64,000 nt of DNA from Vibrio alfacsensis (GTDB lineage Bacteria > Pseudomonadota > Gammaproteobacteria > Enterobacterales > Vibrionaceae), in NCBI RefSeq assembly GCF_003544875.1, contig NZ_CP032093.1, forward strand, positions 3,072,975 to 3,136,974. Reading direction: 5' to 3'. The position numbers were made by a program, and so were the translations under genes. The stretch's first letter is position 1. Each line of letters opens with the position of its first letter. The notes beneath the pieces are model-generated. The model made no database searches. It saw only the letters and a list, made by a program, of their open reading frames with translations, and had not been told where the DNA came from. Shown piece by piece: positions 35,269 to 45,354 of the stretch.

Positions 35269-36688
35269 ATGAGTCAGGATAAAATCGATATCAAAGATGT
35301 GACTCCCAAAACGTTTAACCCCAAGACCCACAAAGGAAAAGGGGATCGCTTTAACCCAAGCAATCAAATCTATGTGCGAGAAAGTAAAGGCACCTATCAA
35401 AAACTACGCCGTTATGGTGGCTGGTTTTACTGCTATTATTTGCTTTGGTTCCATGGATTCCATATGGCGAACGCCAAGCCATTTTGCTAGACATCGGTAA
35501 CCAACAGTTCAATTTCTTTGGCACAACGCTATACCCACAAGACCTCACGCTACTTGCGCTGTTATTTGTAATAGCAGCATTTGGCTTATTCTTTATCACC
35601 ACATTCTTAGGTCGAGTTTGGTGTGGCTATCTTTGTCCGCAAACAGTCTGGACTTTCATATACATCTGGTTTGAAGAAAAACTGGAAGGCAGTGCCAACA
35701 AGCGCCGCAAACAAGACTCCAACAAACTGACCGCCAATTTGGCGATGCGAAAGACCGTTAAACATATTGCTTGGTTTGCCATTGCGCTCGCCACTGGTTT
35801 TACCTTTGTTGGCTATTTTGTTCCTATGAAGCAATTAGTGATCGACTTTTTCACCTTTAATGCTGAGTTCTGGCCAGTCTTTTGGGTGATGTTCTTTGCT
35901 ATATGTACTTACGGTAATGCTGGGTGGATGCGCTCGATCATGTGTATTCATATGTGCCCTTATGCGCGCTTCCAATCCGCAATGTTCGATAAGGACACGT
36001 TTATTGTTGGCTATGACACAAACCGCGGTGAGCAACGTGGTCCTCGTTCTCGCAAAGCCGATCCAAAGCAACTCGGCTTAGGAGACTGTATCGACTGTGA
36101 TTTGTGTGTTCAGGTTTGCCCAACAGGCATCGATATCCGCGATGGTCTCCAGTATGAGTGTATCAACTGTGGTGCATGTATTGATGCGTGTGACAAAACC
36201 ATGGAACGAATGGGGTATGAAAAGGCCTTATCAACTACACCACCGAGCATCGCCTATCCGGTAAAAGCACCAAGATCATGCGTCCAAAATTACTTGGCTA
36301 TGGTGCGGTATTGCTGGTGATGATTGGTTTGTTCTTCTTACAAGTTGCTTCTGTTGACCCAGCTGGCATGAGCGTACTGCGAGATCGCAACCAACTGTTC
36401 AGAGTCAACAGCGCTGGAGAGGTAGAAAATACCTACACCCTCAAAGTGATCAACAAAACTCAGCAAGTACAAGAGTACACCCTGAATGTGGAAGGTTTGA
36501 ATGATGTGAGTTGGTACGGAAAACAAACTATCTATGTAGAACCTGGTGAAGTTCTCAATTTACCAATGAGCCTTGGCGCCGATCCTGACAAGCTAAGCTC
36601 TGCGATCACAACAATTCAGTTTATACTCACGAATAAGAGCAATGAATTCACTATCGAAGTAGAGAGCCGTTTTATCAAACAGTTATAG
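35269..36688 (+). pseudogene. ccoG: cbb3 oxidase accessory protein CcoG (two frameshifts)
   Basis: CcoG/RdxA/FixG family membrane iron-sulfur protein, a cupric reductase needed for cbb3 cytochrome oxidase maturation. MSQDKIDIKDVTPKTFNPK starts at 35269; a T run at 35425-35428 is one short, then the main part is open from 35445. Membrane segments, GRVWCGYLCPQTVW and CIHMCPYARFQSAM precede two 4Fe-4S motifs (CIDCDLCVQVCP and CINCGACIDACDKTM). A second loss in the A run at 36220-36223 puts the periplasmic C-terminal Ig-like domain in another frame ending at 36688. The corrected length is 473 residues. Confidence 0.9.
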
Positions 36689-36710
36689 ATTCGACTTCGA
36701 CAATCAATGG

Positions 36711-36736
36711 AAAAGGGCTCAGTAATGAGCCTTTTT
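36711..36736 (+). terminator. ccoG terminator
   Basis: AAAAGGGCTCA, loop GTAA, TGAGCCTTTTTAT, with one bulged G. Its position makes an srkA start upstream of 36740 unlikely. Confidence 0.75.
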
Positions 36737-36742
36737 ATTTAT

Positions 36743-37728
36743 ATGTCCCAAGGTACCTTTAACTTCGACGCTCTGACTCCAGACTTCATGTGGTACGCGC
36801 TGGAAAGCATCGGCATTCGAGCAGAGTCAGGTTTTTTACCGCTCAATAGCTACGAGAACCGTGTTTATCAGTTTACCGATGAAGAGCGTCAACGCTATGT
36901 GGTCAAGTTCTACCGACCAGAGCGCTGGAGCAATGAGCAAATTCAAGAAGAGCACGATTTCACGCTTGAGTTGATCGAGAACGAAATTCCTGTTGCACCA
37001 CCCGTTCGCATTAATGAGCAAACTCTGCATCACTATCAAGGTTACAGCTTTGCTTTGTTTGAGAGCGCTGGTGGTCGTCAGTTTGAAGTCGATAACCTAG
37101 ACCAACTAGAGGGCGTAGGCCGCTTTCTTGGTCGTATTCATAAGGTCGGTAGCCGACAAGCATTCCAACATCGCCCAACGATTAGCTTGCAAGAGTACCT
37201 CTACCAACCAAAAGAGATTCTGCAAAACGCCAACATGATCCCAATGCATTTGGAAAACAGCTTCTTCAATGATTTAGATATGTTGATCAAATCCATTGAG
37301 AGTCATTGGCAAAGCAGCTTTGACACGATTCGGCTGCACGGCGACTGTCATCCAGGCAACATTTTATGGCGTGATGGTCCGATGTTTGTCGATTTAGATG
37401 ACTCGCGTAACGGCGCTGCGGTACAAGATTTGTGGATGCTACTCAGTGGTGAGCGTCAAGATAAATTGATGCAACTCGATATCCTATTGGAGGGTATCAA
37501 GAGTTTTGCGATTTTAACTCAGCAGAGCTGAAACTAATTGAGCCTCTTCGCGGTCTACGAATGGTCCACTATATGGCATGGCTAACAAAACGTTGGCATG
37601 ACCCGGCATTTCCGCTCGCTTTTCCATGGTTCAATGAGCCAAAATACTGGGAAGGTCAGGTCCTTGCATTTAAAGAACAGATTGCCAACTTAGAAGAAGC
37701 ACCCTTGTCTTTAATGCCTCAATGGTAA
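36743..37728 (+). pseudogene. srkA: Stress response kinase A (late frameshift)
   Basis: YihE/SrkA, a eukaryotic-like Ser/Thr kinase of the APH fold that protects cells during stress, often Cpx-controlled and encoded before dsbA. 36743 (MSQGTFNFDALTPD) aligns best with the E. coli start; in-frame ATGs at 36707 and 36725 lie in the ccoG terminator. Kinase features: NSYENRVYQF, VVKFYRPERW (ATP lysine), RLHGDCHPGNILW catalytic loop and MFVDLDDSRNG metal site. A T is missing near 37495, so the frame stops early at 37531; restoring it gives the C-terminal LIEPLRGLRMVHYMAWLTKR region to stop 37726-37728. Confidence 0.88.
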
Positions 37729-37762
37729 GTCAGACCGAACATTTCAAAATGGAGATAATTAA

Positions 37763-38361
37763 ATGAAAAGCTGTTCGCACTGTTTTCTATGCTAATGCTG
37801 AGCCTATCGGCACATGCAGCGCAATTCAAAGAAGCGTGAACATTACAAAGTATTGGATTTAGAGGCATCGAAAAGCCGCTAGTCACCGAGTTCTCTTTCT
37901 ACTGCCCACACTGCCATACCTTTGAACCTATCATTCAACAGTTAAAGCAGCAACTACCTGAGGGCGTGAAGCTACAAAAAAACCATGTGTCGTTTATGGG
38001 TGGCAACATGGGGCCATCAATGAGCAAAGCTTACGCCACTATGGTTGCTCTTAAGATTGAAGACAAGATGGTGCCAGTAATGTTTAACCGCATTCAAAAC
38101 ATGCGTAAAGCACCACGTGACGATGCAGAGCTTCGCCAAATCTTCATAGACGAAGGTGTGGATGAGAAGAAATTTGATGCTGCATTTAAAGGCTTTGCGG
38201 TAGATTCAATGGTTCGCCGCATGGACAAGCAATTTGAAAGCAGCGGTCTAACAGGCGTTCCAGCCGTCATCGTTAACAACAAATACCTTGTTCAAGCACA
38301 GGGCATCAAGTCGATGGACGAATACTTCGCACTAGTAAACTACTTACTCACACTGAAGTAA
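37763..38361 (+). pseudogene. dsbA: Thiol:disulfide interchange protein DsbA (frameshifted)
   Basis: Periplasmic oxidase that introduces disulfide bonds into exported proteins. MKKLFALFSMLMLSLSAHA is the signal peptide once the A run at 37766-37769 is lengthened by one. An extra C at 37835 (GGT read as GCGT) and a short A run at 37871-37874 also break the start. The thioredoxin-fold active site [11 protein letters not shown] and the cis-Pro region [13 protein letters not shown] are present. The corrected length is 199 residues, with stop at 38361. A GGAGA site precedes the ATG, 34 bases after srkA. Confidence 0.9.
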
Positions 38362-38374
38362 CTTAGACAAACAT

Positions 38375-38408
38375 AAAATGGGGAGCATAGTGCTCCCCAT
38401 TTTTATTT
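38375..38408. terminator. Bidirectional terminator, dsbA / acyltransferase
   Basis: AAAATGGGGAGCA (38375-38387), loop TAG, TGCTCCCCATTTT, then TATTT. It lies between convergent genes and overlaps the stop codon of the minus-strand acyltransferase. Confidence 0.85.
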
Positions 38409-39277
38409 GTGAATGTCTTGAAGTAATTGATCTTTCTCTTGCCACACGTCCCCAACCACTTCTGAAACTGACGCTTATATGACTTGTCATTAAAGTAATC
38501 GCCCAATACGCGTTCATCGACAGGTAACACATTAACGCGCACAACGATTTTCGTCATGCGGCCCATCAATACATCCTTAAATGGCTTACCCTATTCTCTG
38601 GATAGGCCAATGTCACATCAATGATGCTCTCAAACTGATCCCCATCGCGGCCAATGTATAAGCGATCCCACCCGATTTTGGCGCCAATAAATGTTGATAG
38701 CTAGCACGGCTTCGATTCTGTTTTTCTACCGTGAAACGCGTGCCCTCGACGTAATTTACAACCGTAGTTGGAGTATGCTTGAACTTGGCACATGAGCGAC
38801 GTGTCGTTTGCAAATCCTGCCCACGCTTGCCAGGGTTACGAAGCAAATACTCACGAGAATAACGACGCATAAATGGCATATCGAGCGCCCAGCAAGCTAA
38901 ACCAATAAACGGCACATACAATAATTGCTGCTTGAGGAAAAACTTTGGCATCGGAATGCGATCTTTAAACACGCAACACAGTACAACAATATCAGTCCAA
39001 CTAAGATGATTACTGATCAACAAATACCAACCATCTTTTTTTAAATGCTCTCCGCCTTGAACATCCCATTCAATCCGATTAGAGAGTGAAAGAATGCCGG
39101 CATTAATGGTTGCCCATACCCACATAACTTTGTTGGCTAACTCTGTTCCTTTGGCTTTAAGCTTCGGTGTAGGTAGCAAAAGCTTAAAATGGCAAGGATA
39201 CAAATTGTGATAGAACAAACCGCAGAATTAATAATCACAAAAGAAACGTTAAAAATAAGTAACAAATATGCCAACAT
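38403..39277 (-). pseudogene. YihG-like phospholipid acyltransferase (frameshifted)
   Basis: PlsC-family membrane acyltransferase resembling E. coli YihG. The start is MLAYLLLIFNVSFVIINSAV (39277), which is a membrane segment; an A run near 39185 is one short. The catalytic HX4D motif is NHLSWTD, then FLKQQLLYVPFIGLACWALD and VNYVEGTRFTVEK. Further breaks near 38620 and 38449 separate the C-terminal piece (RMTKIVVRVNVLP; GDYFNDKSYKRQFQKWL), which ends at TAA 38405-38403. About 292 residues after correction. The exact acyl acceptor is unknown. Confidence 0.82.
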
Positions 39278-39442
39278 GGTACCCAATCAGTAATTCGCGC
39301 GCATGGACAATAAAACAGCGTGTAATTATACGAATCCGCTGACACATTGGAATATGTGTAAGAATGGTCAGATTTGTTTTCATGATAAAAAAGTGAACTC
39401 ATGCTCAAAAAGCTCTTCATTCGACATACAAGGAGAACGCGA

Positions 39443-40399
39443 ATGAAATCAAGGTTAGCCATAATCCCATTGGCTTTCATCGTCAGCTCAGTGCAGGCTC
39501 AACTTGCAGAAACTGCTGGTTTTAGTGGTGAAGTTTCCTTAAATGCAGGTTTTATCTCATCAAAATCTCATTTTAATACTGACAACAGCAGCACCATTAA
39601 CTCACTCAACGATAGCGCCGAAAGTGACGGTTCTTTTATCGCAGCTCCTCTTGGCAACGCCGCGTATACTTGGGGCTCCAAACTGAACCAACAAGTCTAT
39701 GTCGGTACCACCCGTTCAGACATCGCCATTGGTACATTAGCATTCCAACTTGGCTACAAATATCAGCTCAGCTCAGGTACCGTTCTCGACTTTTCTTACT
39801 TACCCACTATCTTAGATGGGGAAACTTGGCAAAACCCTTACCTCACGAATCAGACAAGAAAGACCACTGATGAGGGTGGTAATGCATTTCGTTTCCAAAT
39901 CAACCGCTTCTTACATGACAACTTTAACCTTGATTTGGCGTATGCAGATAAAGATGTAAAAAAGGATACGGTGATAGACCCATCACTGGCGCGTGACGCC
40001 AAGATTTACCACATTAAAGGCGATTACCGAATTCCACTCAGTCGTACATCAATGCTTCAACCTGCATTTACCTACGTTCATCATGATGCCGATGGCGATG
40101 CAGAATCTTTTGACTCATATGGGTTCGATTTAAGCTTATTCCAGTTCATCAATCGACACAGTATTGCTTTGACAGCAGGCTACAAGATCAAAGATTTTGA
40201 ATCTGCTAGCAGCACTTTTGGTAAAACTCGTGATGACGATCAATTGAGTTTGTTTGCTGCCTACGAATTTAAAGACGTATTTGATTGGCAAGATTGGTCT
40301 TTTATTTCACTCGCGGGCTTCAGTAGCACCAACTCCAATATCACGTTCTATGATGAGGAGCAGTACCTCCTATCTTTGGGCTTGAACTACACTTTCTAA
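39443..40399 (+). CDS. DUF2860 family outer-membrane beta-barrel protein
   Basis: 318 residues with a signal peptide (MKSRLAIIPLAFIVSSVQA). The mature part alternates polar and hydrophobic residues in many strands and ends in aromatic LSLGLNYTF, the terminal signature of outer-membrane barrels. It fits the DUF2860 family common in vibrios; function unknown. Start chosen at 39443 with AAGGAGAACGCG upstream. It is monocistronic, convergent with comM. Confidence 0.82.
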   Translation: MKSRLAIIPLAFIVSSVQAQLAETAGFSGEVSLNAGFISSKSHFNTDNSSTINSLNDSAESDGSFIAAPLGNAAYTWGSKLNQQVYVGTTRSDIAIGTLAFQLGYKYQLSSGTVLDFSYLPTILDGETWQNPYLTNQTRKTTDEGGNAFRFQINRFLHDNFNLDLAYADKDVKKDTVIDPSLARDAKIYHIKGDYRIPLSRTSMLQPAFTYVHHDADGDAESFDSYGFDLSLFQFINRHSIALTAGYKIKDFESASSTFGKTRDDDQLSLFAAYEFKDVFDWQDWSFISLAGFSSTNSNITFYDEEQYLLSLGLNYTF

Positions 40400-40408
40400 C
40401 TTATCTTT

Positions 40409-40434
40409 GCAGCGAGTTTGACAGGGCTCGCTGC
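40409..40434. terminator. Hairpin between DUF2860 gene and comM
   Basis: GCAGCGAG (40409-40416) and CTCGCTGC (40427-40434) form an 8-bp stem with a ten-base loop. No long T tract on either strand, so only a moderate terminator candidate. Confidence 0.5.
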
Positions 40435-40450
40435 ATCTTCAATCCCCCAT

Positions 40451-41974
40451 TTATACGGCTTGTGCCGTCAGCTGTTTAAGCAATCGGTCCATCGCACGGT
40501 AACCTAACGCTTCAGCTAAATGAGAACGTTCAATTTGCTCTGAACTTTCAAGATCCGCGATCGTTCGAGCCACTTTAATAATGCGGTGATAAGCACGAAT
40601 CGAGAGTCCAAGTCGATGAAGTGCATTCTCTAAAAACTCTGCATCGTTTTTTTGCAAAGGGCAAAAAGCTTCTATCTCGCGGCTTCCTAGCAACGCATTC
40701 ACCTTACCACTGCGATTAAGCATACACTCCCTAGCTTGATTCACTCGCTCTTTAACAACTGCCGTTGGTTCACCTCTATCCCCACCCTCTGCAAGCGTCC
40801 CTTTAGGAAGAGACGGTATTTCTAAAGACATATCAAAACGATCAAGCAGCGGCCCAGATAAACGACTAAGATAACGCAAAATAGCCTGAGGATTGGTCCG
40901 TGCTTGATTACCCTCGTAATACCCTGTGGGGCTTGGATTGAGTGCCCCAATCAATTGAAAACGAGCAGGAAAACGTGTCTTACCTTGCGCTCGAGAAATA
41001 ATGATTTCGCCTGACTCTAACGGTTCTCGCAAAGAGTCGAGCACCTTGCGATCAAATTCGGGCATTTCATCTAAGAACAGTAATCCGTTGTGTGCCAAAG
41101 AAATCTCTCCAGGTCGAGGGACAGATCCTCCACCAACCAACGCAGCCATTGAACTTGAATGATGAGGACTACGCAGCGGCCGTGTTTTCCAATTGTGCTC
41201 GTTGATTTCACTTTGAGTCAGTGAAGCTACGGACGCGGTCTCCATCGCTTCTTCGTCAGTCATTTCGGGCAATAAATCACACAGTCGCGAAGCCAGCATG
41301 GTTTTACCTGTACCAGGTGGGCCAAGAAAAAGCAGGTTATGGTTTCCCGCTGCCGCAATTTCTAATGCCCGCTTTCCCTGTTGTTGACCAATGATATCTT
41401 GCAGGTCTCGGCCATGACATTCCACGATATGACGCTTAGACGTTTGATGCAATTCAAGACGGTGTTGACCGCAAAGTTCCGCGCAAACTTCAAGTAACGA
41501 CTGGGCCGATTTGTGTTGTTCTTTCCCAACTAAAGCCGCTTGATCGCCGTTGTCATGAGGTACCACTAAATGACGCTGACTTTTATTTGCGGCAAGAGCC
41601 GCCGGAAGAACGCCTTTTACTGGTCTCAAGCCACCAGAAAGCGCAAGTTCACCAACAAATTCGTAGTTTTTGAGGGTATTTGTCGCAATTTGCTCTGAAG
41701 CAGCCAAAATACCCAAGGCGATAGGTAAGTCAAACCTCCCTCCCTCTTTAGGCAAGTCAGCAGGCGCTAGATTGACCGTAATTCTCTTAGCAGGAAACTG
41801 AAAGTTCGAGTTAATAATAGCGCTACGGACCCTATCTTTAGATTCCTTAACGGTTGTCTCAGGCAACCCGACTAGCGTAAATCCGGGCATTCCATTACTA
41901 ATGTGAACCTCCACGCTTACTGAAGGCGCTTGCACTCCCACACTTGCCCGACTATGAATGATCGCCAGCCCCAT
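40451..41974 (-). CDS. comM: Mg-chelatase-like AAA+ protein ComM (YifB)
   Basis: Hexameric branch-migration helicase used in natural transformation of vibrios. 507 residues from MGLAIIHSRASVGVQAP, the family start; the longer in-frame ATG at 42043 is rejected. The N-terminal Lon-protease-like domain (VEVHISNGMPGFTLVGLPE, APADLPKEGGRFDLPIALGI) precedes the AAA+ core: GPPGTGKTMLASRL (near 214), SGEIIISRAQGKTRFPARFQ and GALNPSPTGYYEG. The C-terminus is a lid domain. Divergent from the ilv operon as in E. coli. Confidence 0.94.
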   Translation of the reverse strand: MGLAIIHSRASVGVQAPSVSVEVHISNGMPGFTLVGLPETTVKESKDRVRSAIINSNFQFPAKRITVNLAPADLPKEGGRFDLPIALGILAASEQIATNTLKNYEFVGELALSGGLRPVKGVLPAALAANKSQRHLVVPHDNGDQAALVGKEQHKSAQSLLEVCAELCGQHRLELHQTSKRHIVECHGRDLQDIIGQQQGKRALEIAAAGNHNLLFLGPPGTGKTMLASRLCDLLPEMTDEEAMETASVASLTQSEINEHNWKTRPLRSPHHSSSMAALVGGGSVPRPGEISLAHNGLLFLDEMPEFDRKVLDSLREPLESGEIIISRAQGKTRFPARFQLIGALNPSPTGYYEGNQARTNPQAILRYLSRLSGPLLDRFDMSLEIPSLPKGTLAEGGDRGEPTAVVKERVNQARECMLNRSGKVNALLGSREIEAFCPLQKNDAEFLENALHRLGLSIRAYHRIIKVARTIADLESSEQIERSHLAEALGYRAMDRLLKQLTAQAV

Positions 41975-42173
41975 AATTCCCTCATTTCCCTGTACGTTAT
42001 ACAACCAGATGTTTTTATATAGATATGTTATATACCGTGCCAAGATGGTGACGAAATGTGAAAAAAGAATGACTTTTTGCTTGTCATGCAGCAGATTTGT
42101 GTGTTACCACTAGTGACGCAAACAATTTCGTAGAACATTACACAATAAAATTTAACGAAAGAACGACAGACAG

Positions 42174-42263
42174 ATGAACTCATTCGCTCACACCAACTCA
42201 CTGCTAGCCCTGATTATCGTGGTCATTATTGGCACCGCGCGGGGTATTGTGGGCGAAAGATAA
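42174..42263 (+). CDS. ilvL: ilv operon leader peptide
   Basis: A 29-residue peptide starting MNSFAHTNS and containing LLALIIVVII, that is 9 Leu/Ile/Val codons in 10. It is followed 17 bases later by the attenuator hairpin. Ribosome stalling on these codons when charged Leu, Ile or Val tRNA is low would prevent the terminator from forming. The sequence differs from E. coli IlvL but its design is the same. Confidence 0.88.
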   Translation: MNSFAHTNSLLALIIVVIIGTARGIVGER

Positions 42264-42280
42264 CCACACAATAAAAAAAA

Positions 42281-42311
42281 CCCCCGCACTGAAAAGTCCG
42301 GGGGTTTTTTT
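42281..42311 (+). terminator. ilv attenuator terminator
   Basis: CCCCCGCACT, loop GAAA, AGTCCGGGGG followed by TTTTTTT. The stem has one internal C-C mismatch. It lies between ilvL and ilvG. The 42312-42447 stretch presumably holds competing antiterminator sequence. Confidence 0.9.
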
Positions 42312-42447
42312 ACAACTCGGTTTTTTACAACCACAGGTTGTCATCTGTCTAACCATCGGACAGCTTAACGGGAAGAATGGGAGTGCACATGAAGTGCGAA
42401 ACACATGGCGATAGCTACGAGCCACAACGTAGCAAAGGAGGTTTACG

Positions 42448-44094
42448 ATGACAGGAGCACAACTTGTCGTAGCCGCTTTAAGACAGCAAGGCATCAAGAC
42501 GGTATTTGGCTATCCTGGTGGAGCCATCATGCCAATATACGATGCATTGTATGACGGTGGTGTAGAACACATCTTATGCCGTCATGAGCAAGGAGCTGCA
42601 ATGGCCGCCATCGGAATGGCTCGTTCGACACAAGATGTTGCCGTTTGTATGGCCACTTCCGGACCAGGGGCCACCAACCTTGTTACTGGCCTTGCCGATG
42701 CCTTCCTCGATTCCGTTCCTCTCGTCGCCATTACTGGCCAGGTTGCAAGTTCTCATATTGGTACTGATGCTTTCCAAGAAATGGATGTGATCGGAATGTC
42801 TCTAGCCTGCACCAAACACAGTTATCTAGTGACCGAGATTGAAGACCTTGCCCCAACGCTAGCCGAAGCGTTTGAAGTAGCCAAAACGGGTCGTCCTGGT
42901 CCAGTGATTGTCGATATCGCCAAAGACGTTCAGCTCGCCCAAGCACCAACCGAATTACTGCCTCCTTTTGTTCCACCAGCCGCTCCATTAGCGAGTGACG
43001 CCGATATTCAGCGCGCTCAAGAAGTACTATCCGCCTCAACTCGTCCAGTTTTATACGTCGGTGGTGGTGTACAAATTGCCAAAGCGACAGACTCAGTACG
43101 CGAGTTTCTACGCTTAAACCCAATGCCTGCGGTAAGCACACTAAAAGGTTTGGGTACCATTGAACGACATGATCCACACTATCTTGGCATGTTGGGTATG
43201 CACGGCACCAAAGCTGCCAACCTAGTGGTTCAAGAGTGTGACCTTTTAATCGTGGTTGGGGCACGTTTTGATGACCGAGTGACGGGTAAGCTCGACACGT
43301 TTGCACCAAATGCCAAAGTCATCCATATCGATATCGATGCGGCTGAAATTCATAAGCTACGCCATGCCAATGCACCACTTCGTGGTGAGATCAGCAAGAT
43401 TATTCCTCTATTAGAGCTAACTCAAGACATCACCCCTTGGGTACATCATAGTGAAAGCCTACGAAGCGGGTTCAAATGGCGTTATGACCACCCAGGTGAA
43501 TTGATCTACGCGCCACTGCTTCTTAAACAGTTGTCTGACATGATGCCAGATAGCTCAATTGTTTCGACCGACGTAGGTCAACATCAGATGTGGGCAGCAC
43601 AACACATCCAACCACGCGATCCGCAAAACTTCATCACTTCTGCTGGCCTTGGCACCATGGGCTTTGGCTTACCAGCGGCGATGGGCGCTGCAGTCGCACG
43701 TCCTGATGATCAGTCTATCCTTATTACAGGTGACGGTTCATTTATGATGAACGTGCAGGAATTGGGCACGCTGAAGCGTCGTCAGATCCCAGTGAAGATT
43801 GTCCTTCTTAATAACCAACGTCTTGGCATGGTTCGCCAATGGCAGTCGCTGTTCTTTGATGGCCGCCACAGCGAAACCATTCTTGATGACAACCCAGACT
43901 TCGTGATGCTTGCCAAAGCGTTCGATATCCCGGGCAAAACCATCACCAAGAAAGAAGAAGTCGAACCGGCTCTCAAAGAGATGCTAGAAAGTAAGACTTC
44001 TTACATGCTTCACGTTTTAATCGACGAAGAAGAGAACGTGTGGCCACTTGTACCACCTGGTGCATCAAACAGTGATATGTTGGAAAACACTTAG
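42448..44094 (+). CDS. ilvG: Acetolactate synthase II large subunit
   Basis: ThDP-dependent condensation of pyruvate with pyruvate or 2-oxobutyrate, the first common step of branched-chain amino acid synthesis. 548 residues, start [20 protein letters not shown] with AAAGGAGG upstream. Pyrimidine-domain [16 protein letters not shown] carries the catalytic Glu; the ThDP motif is [18 protein letters not shown]...VKIVLLNN (near 430). The frame is intact, unlike E. coli K-12 ilvG. Partner ilvM follows 11 bases later. Confidence 0.95.
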   Translation: MTGAQLVVAALRQQGIKTVFGYPGGAIMPIYDALYDGGVEHILCRHEQGAAMAAIGMARSTQDVAVCMATSGPGATNLVTGLADAFLDSVPLVAITGQVASSHIGTDAFQEMDVIGMSLACTKHSYLVTEIEDLAPTLAEAFEVAKTGRPGPVIVDIAKDVQLAQAPTELLPPFVPPAAPLASDADIQRAQEVLSASTRPVLYVGGGVQIAKATDSVREFLRLNPMPAVSTLKGLGTIERHDPHYLGMLGMHGTKAANLVVQECDLLIVVGARFDDRVTGKLDTFAPNAKVIHIDIDAAEIHKLRHANAPLRGEISKIIPLLELTQDITPWVHHSESLRSGFKWRYDHPGELIYAPLLLKQLSDMMPDSSIVSTDVGQHQMWAAQHIQPRDPQNFITSAGLGTMGFGLPAAMGAAVARPDDQSILITGDGSFMMNVQELGTLKRRQIPVKIVLLNNQRLGMVRQWQSLFFDGRHSETILDDNPDFVMLAKAFDIPGKTITKKEEVEPALKEMLESKTSYMLHVLIDEEENVWPLVPPGASNSDMLENT

Positions 44095-44105
44095 GAGACA
44101 ATCGC

Positions 44106-44390
44106 ATGGACAGATATTTACTCGACATCAAAGCCGATGATAAACCGGTATTGTTGGAGCGCGTTCTTCGTGTGATTCGTCACCGAGGCTTTGTGATCAA
44201 ACAAGTCGCTGCTACCCAAAACCACGAAAGCAAAGTAGCCAGCGTAGAGATCATCGTCGACAGCGATCGACCTATCTCGTTTTTGGTCAATCAAATTGAG
44301 AAGTTGTGGGACATTCGCACCGTTGAAGTACTTAAGATCCGCAACGATGAACTCCCAAATCACAACTTACAACAACACGTGAGTGCATAA
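44106..44390 (+). CDS. ilvM: Acetolactate synthase II small subunit
   Basis: Regulatory subunit with one ACT domain, 94 residues. The ACT core KPVLLERVLRVIRHRGFVIK is visible at residues 12-31. Isozyme II in enterics is largely insensitive to valine; whether that holds here cannot be read. Lies between ilvG and ilvE in the operon. Confidence 0.9.
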   Translation: MDRYLLDIKADDKPVLLERVLRVIRHRGFVIKQVAATQNHESKVASVEIIVDSDRPISFLVNQIEKLWDIRTVEVLKIRNDELPNHNLQQHVSA

Positions 44391-44402
44391 GGAAGGCAAT
44401 AA

Positions 44403-45341
44403 ATGGCAACGAAAACTGCAGATTTCATTTGGTTTAATGGTGAGATGGTTCCGTGGGCAGAGGCGAACGTTCACGTTCTGACTCACGCAATGCACTACGG
44501 CACCTCTGTATTTGAAGGCGTACGCTGCTACAACACGCCAAAAGGACCAATTGTTTTCCGTCACCGTGAGCATGCACAACGTTTAAAAGACTCTGCCAAG
44601 ATTTACCGCTTCCCGATCCCATTCTCTGTAGAAGAAATCATGGAAGCAACACGCGAAACCCTTCGCCAGAACAAACTCGACAGTGCTTACATTCGTCCAT
44701 TGGGTTTTGTCGGTAATGTTGGCTTAGGCGTATGTCCTCCAGTTGGCACAGAGATGGACCTGATCATTGCGGCTTTCCCTTGGGGATCTTACTTGGGTGA
44801 AGAAGCGCTAGAAGCTGGCGTTGATGCCATGATCTCTAGCTGGAATCGCGCAGCTCCTAACACCATCCCTACTGCGGCTAAAGCAGGCGGTAACTACCTG
44901 TCTTCACTGTTGGTTGGCGGTGAAGCACGTCGCCATGGTTACGACGAGGGTATCGCTCTGAGCGTCGATGGTTATCTATCGGAAGGGGCGGGTGAAAACA
45001 TCTTTGTTATCAAAAACGGCGTGATCACCACACCACCAGCAACCAGTGCAATTTTGCCGGGCATCACTCGTGATTCAATCATGACCATCGCACGCGATAA
45101 AGGTTATGAAGTGCGCGAAGCGAACATTGCGCGTGAAGCACTTTACCTTGCCGATGAAGTCTTTATGACAGGTACCGCAGCCGAAGTTGTGCCAGTAGCA
45201 ACCATCGACAAAATTGAAGTGGGCACCGGTAAACGCGGCCCAATCACTAAAGAACTGCAAGCGGCCTACTTTGGCCTATTTAACGGCACCATAGAAGATA
45301 AGTGGGGCTGGTTAGACTATGTGTACCCAGAACAGAAGTAA
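44403..45341 (+). CDS. ilvE: Branched-chain amino acid aminotransferase
   Basis: PLP enzyme for the last step of valine, leucine and isoleucine synthesis. 312 residues, fold type IV. The PLP lysine lies in PTAAKAGGNYLSSLL (near residue 160), and the phosphate-binding GYLSEGAGENIFVI and LPGITRDSIM follow. Operon member between ilvM and ilvD. Confidence 0.95.
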   Translation: MATKTADFIWFNGEMVPWAEANVHVLTHAMHYGTSVFEGVRCYNTPKGPIVFRHREHAQRLKDSAKIYRFPIPFSVEEIMEATRETLRQNKLDSAYIRPLGFVGNVGLGVCPPVGTEMDLIIAAFPWGSYLGEEALEAGVDAMISSWNRAAPNTIPTAAKAGGNYLSSLLVGGEARRHGYDEGIALSVDGYLSEGAGENIFVIKNGVITTPPATSAILPGITRDSIMTIARDKGYEVREANIAREALYLADEVFMTGTAAEVVPVATIDKIEVGTGKRGPITKELQAAYFGLFNGTIEDKWGWLDYVYPEQK

Positions 45342-45354
45342 GAAGGATTAGGAA

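Noticed and set aside
42731..43309. 192-residue minus-strand ORF opposite ilvG
   Set aside because: Shadow frame of ilvG with no recognisable domain or ribosome site.
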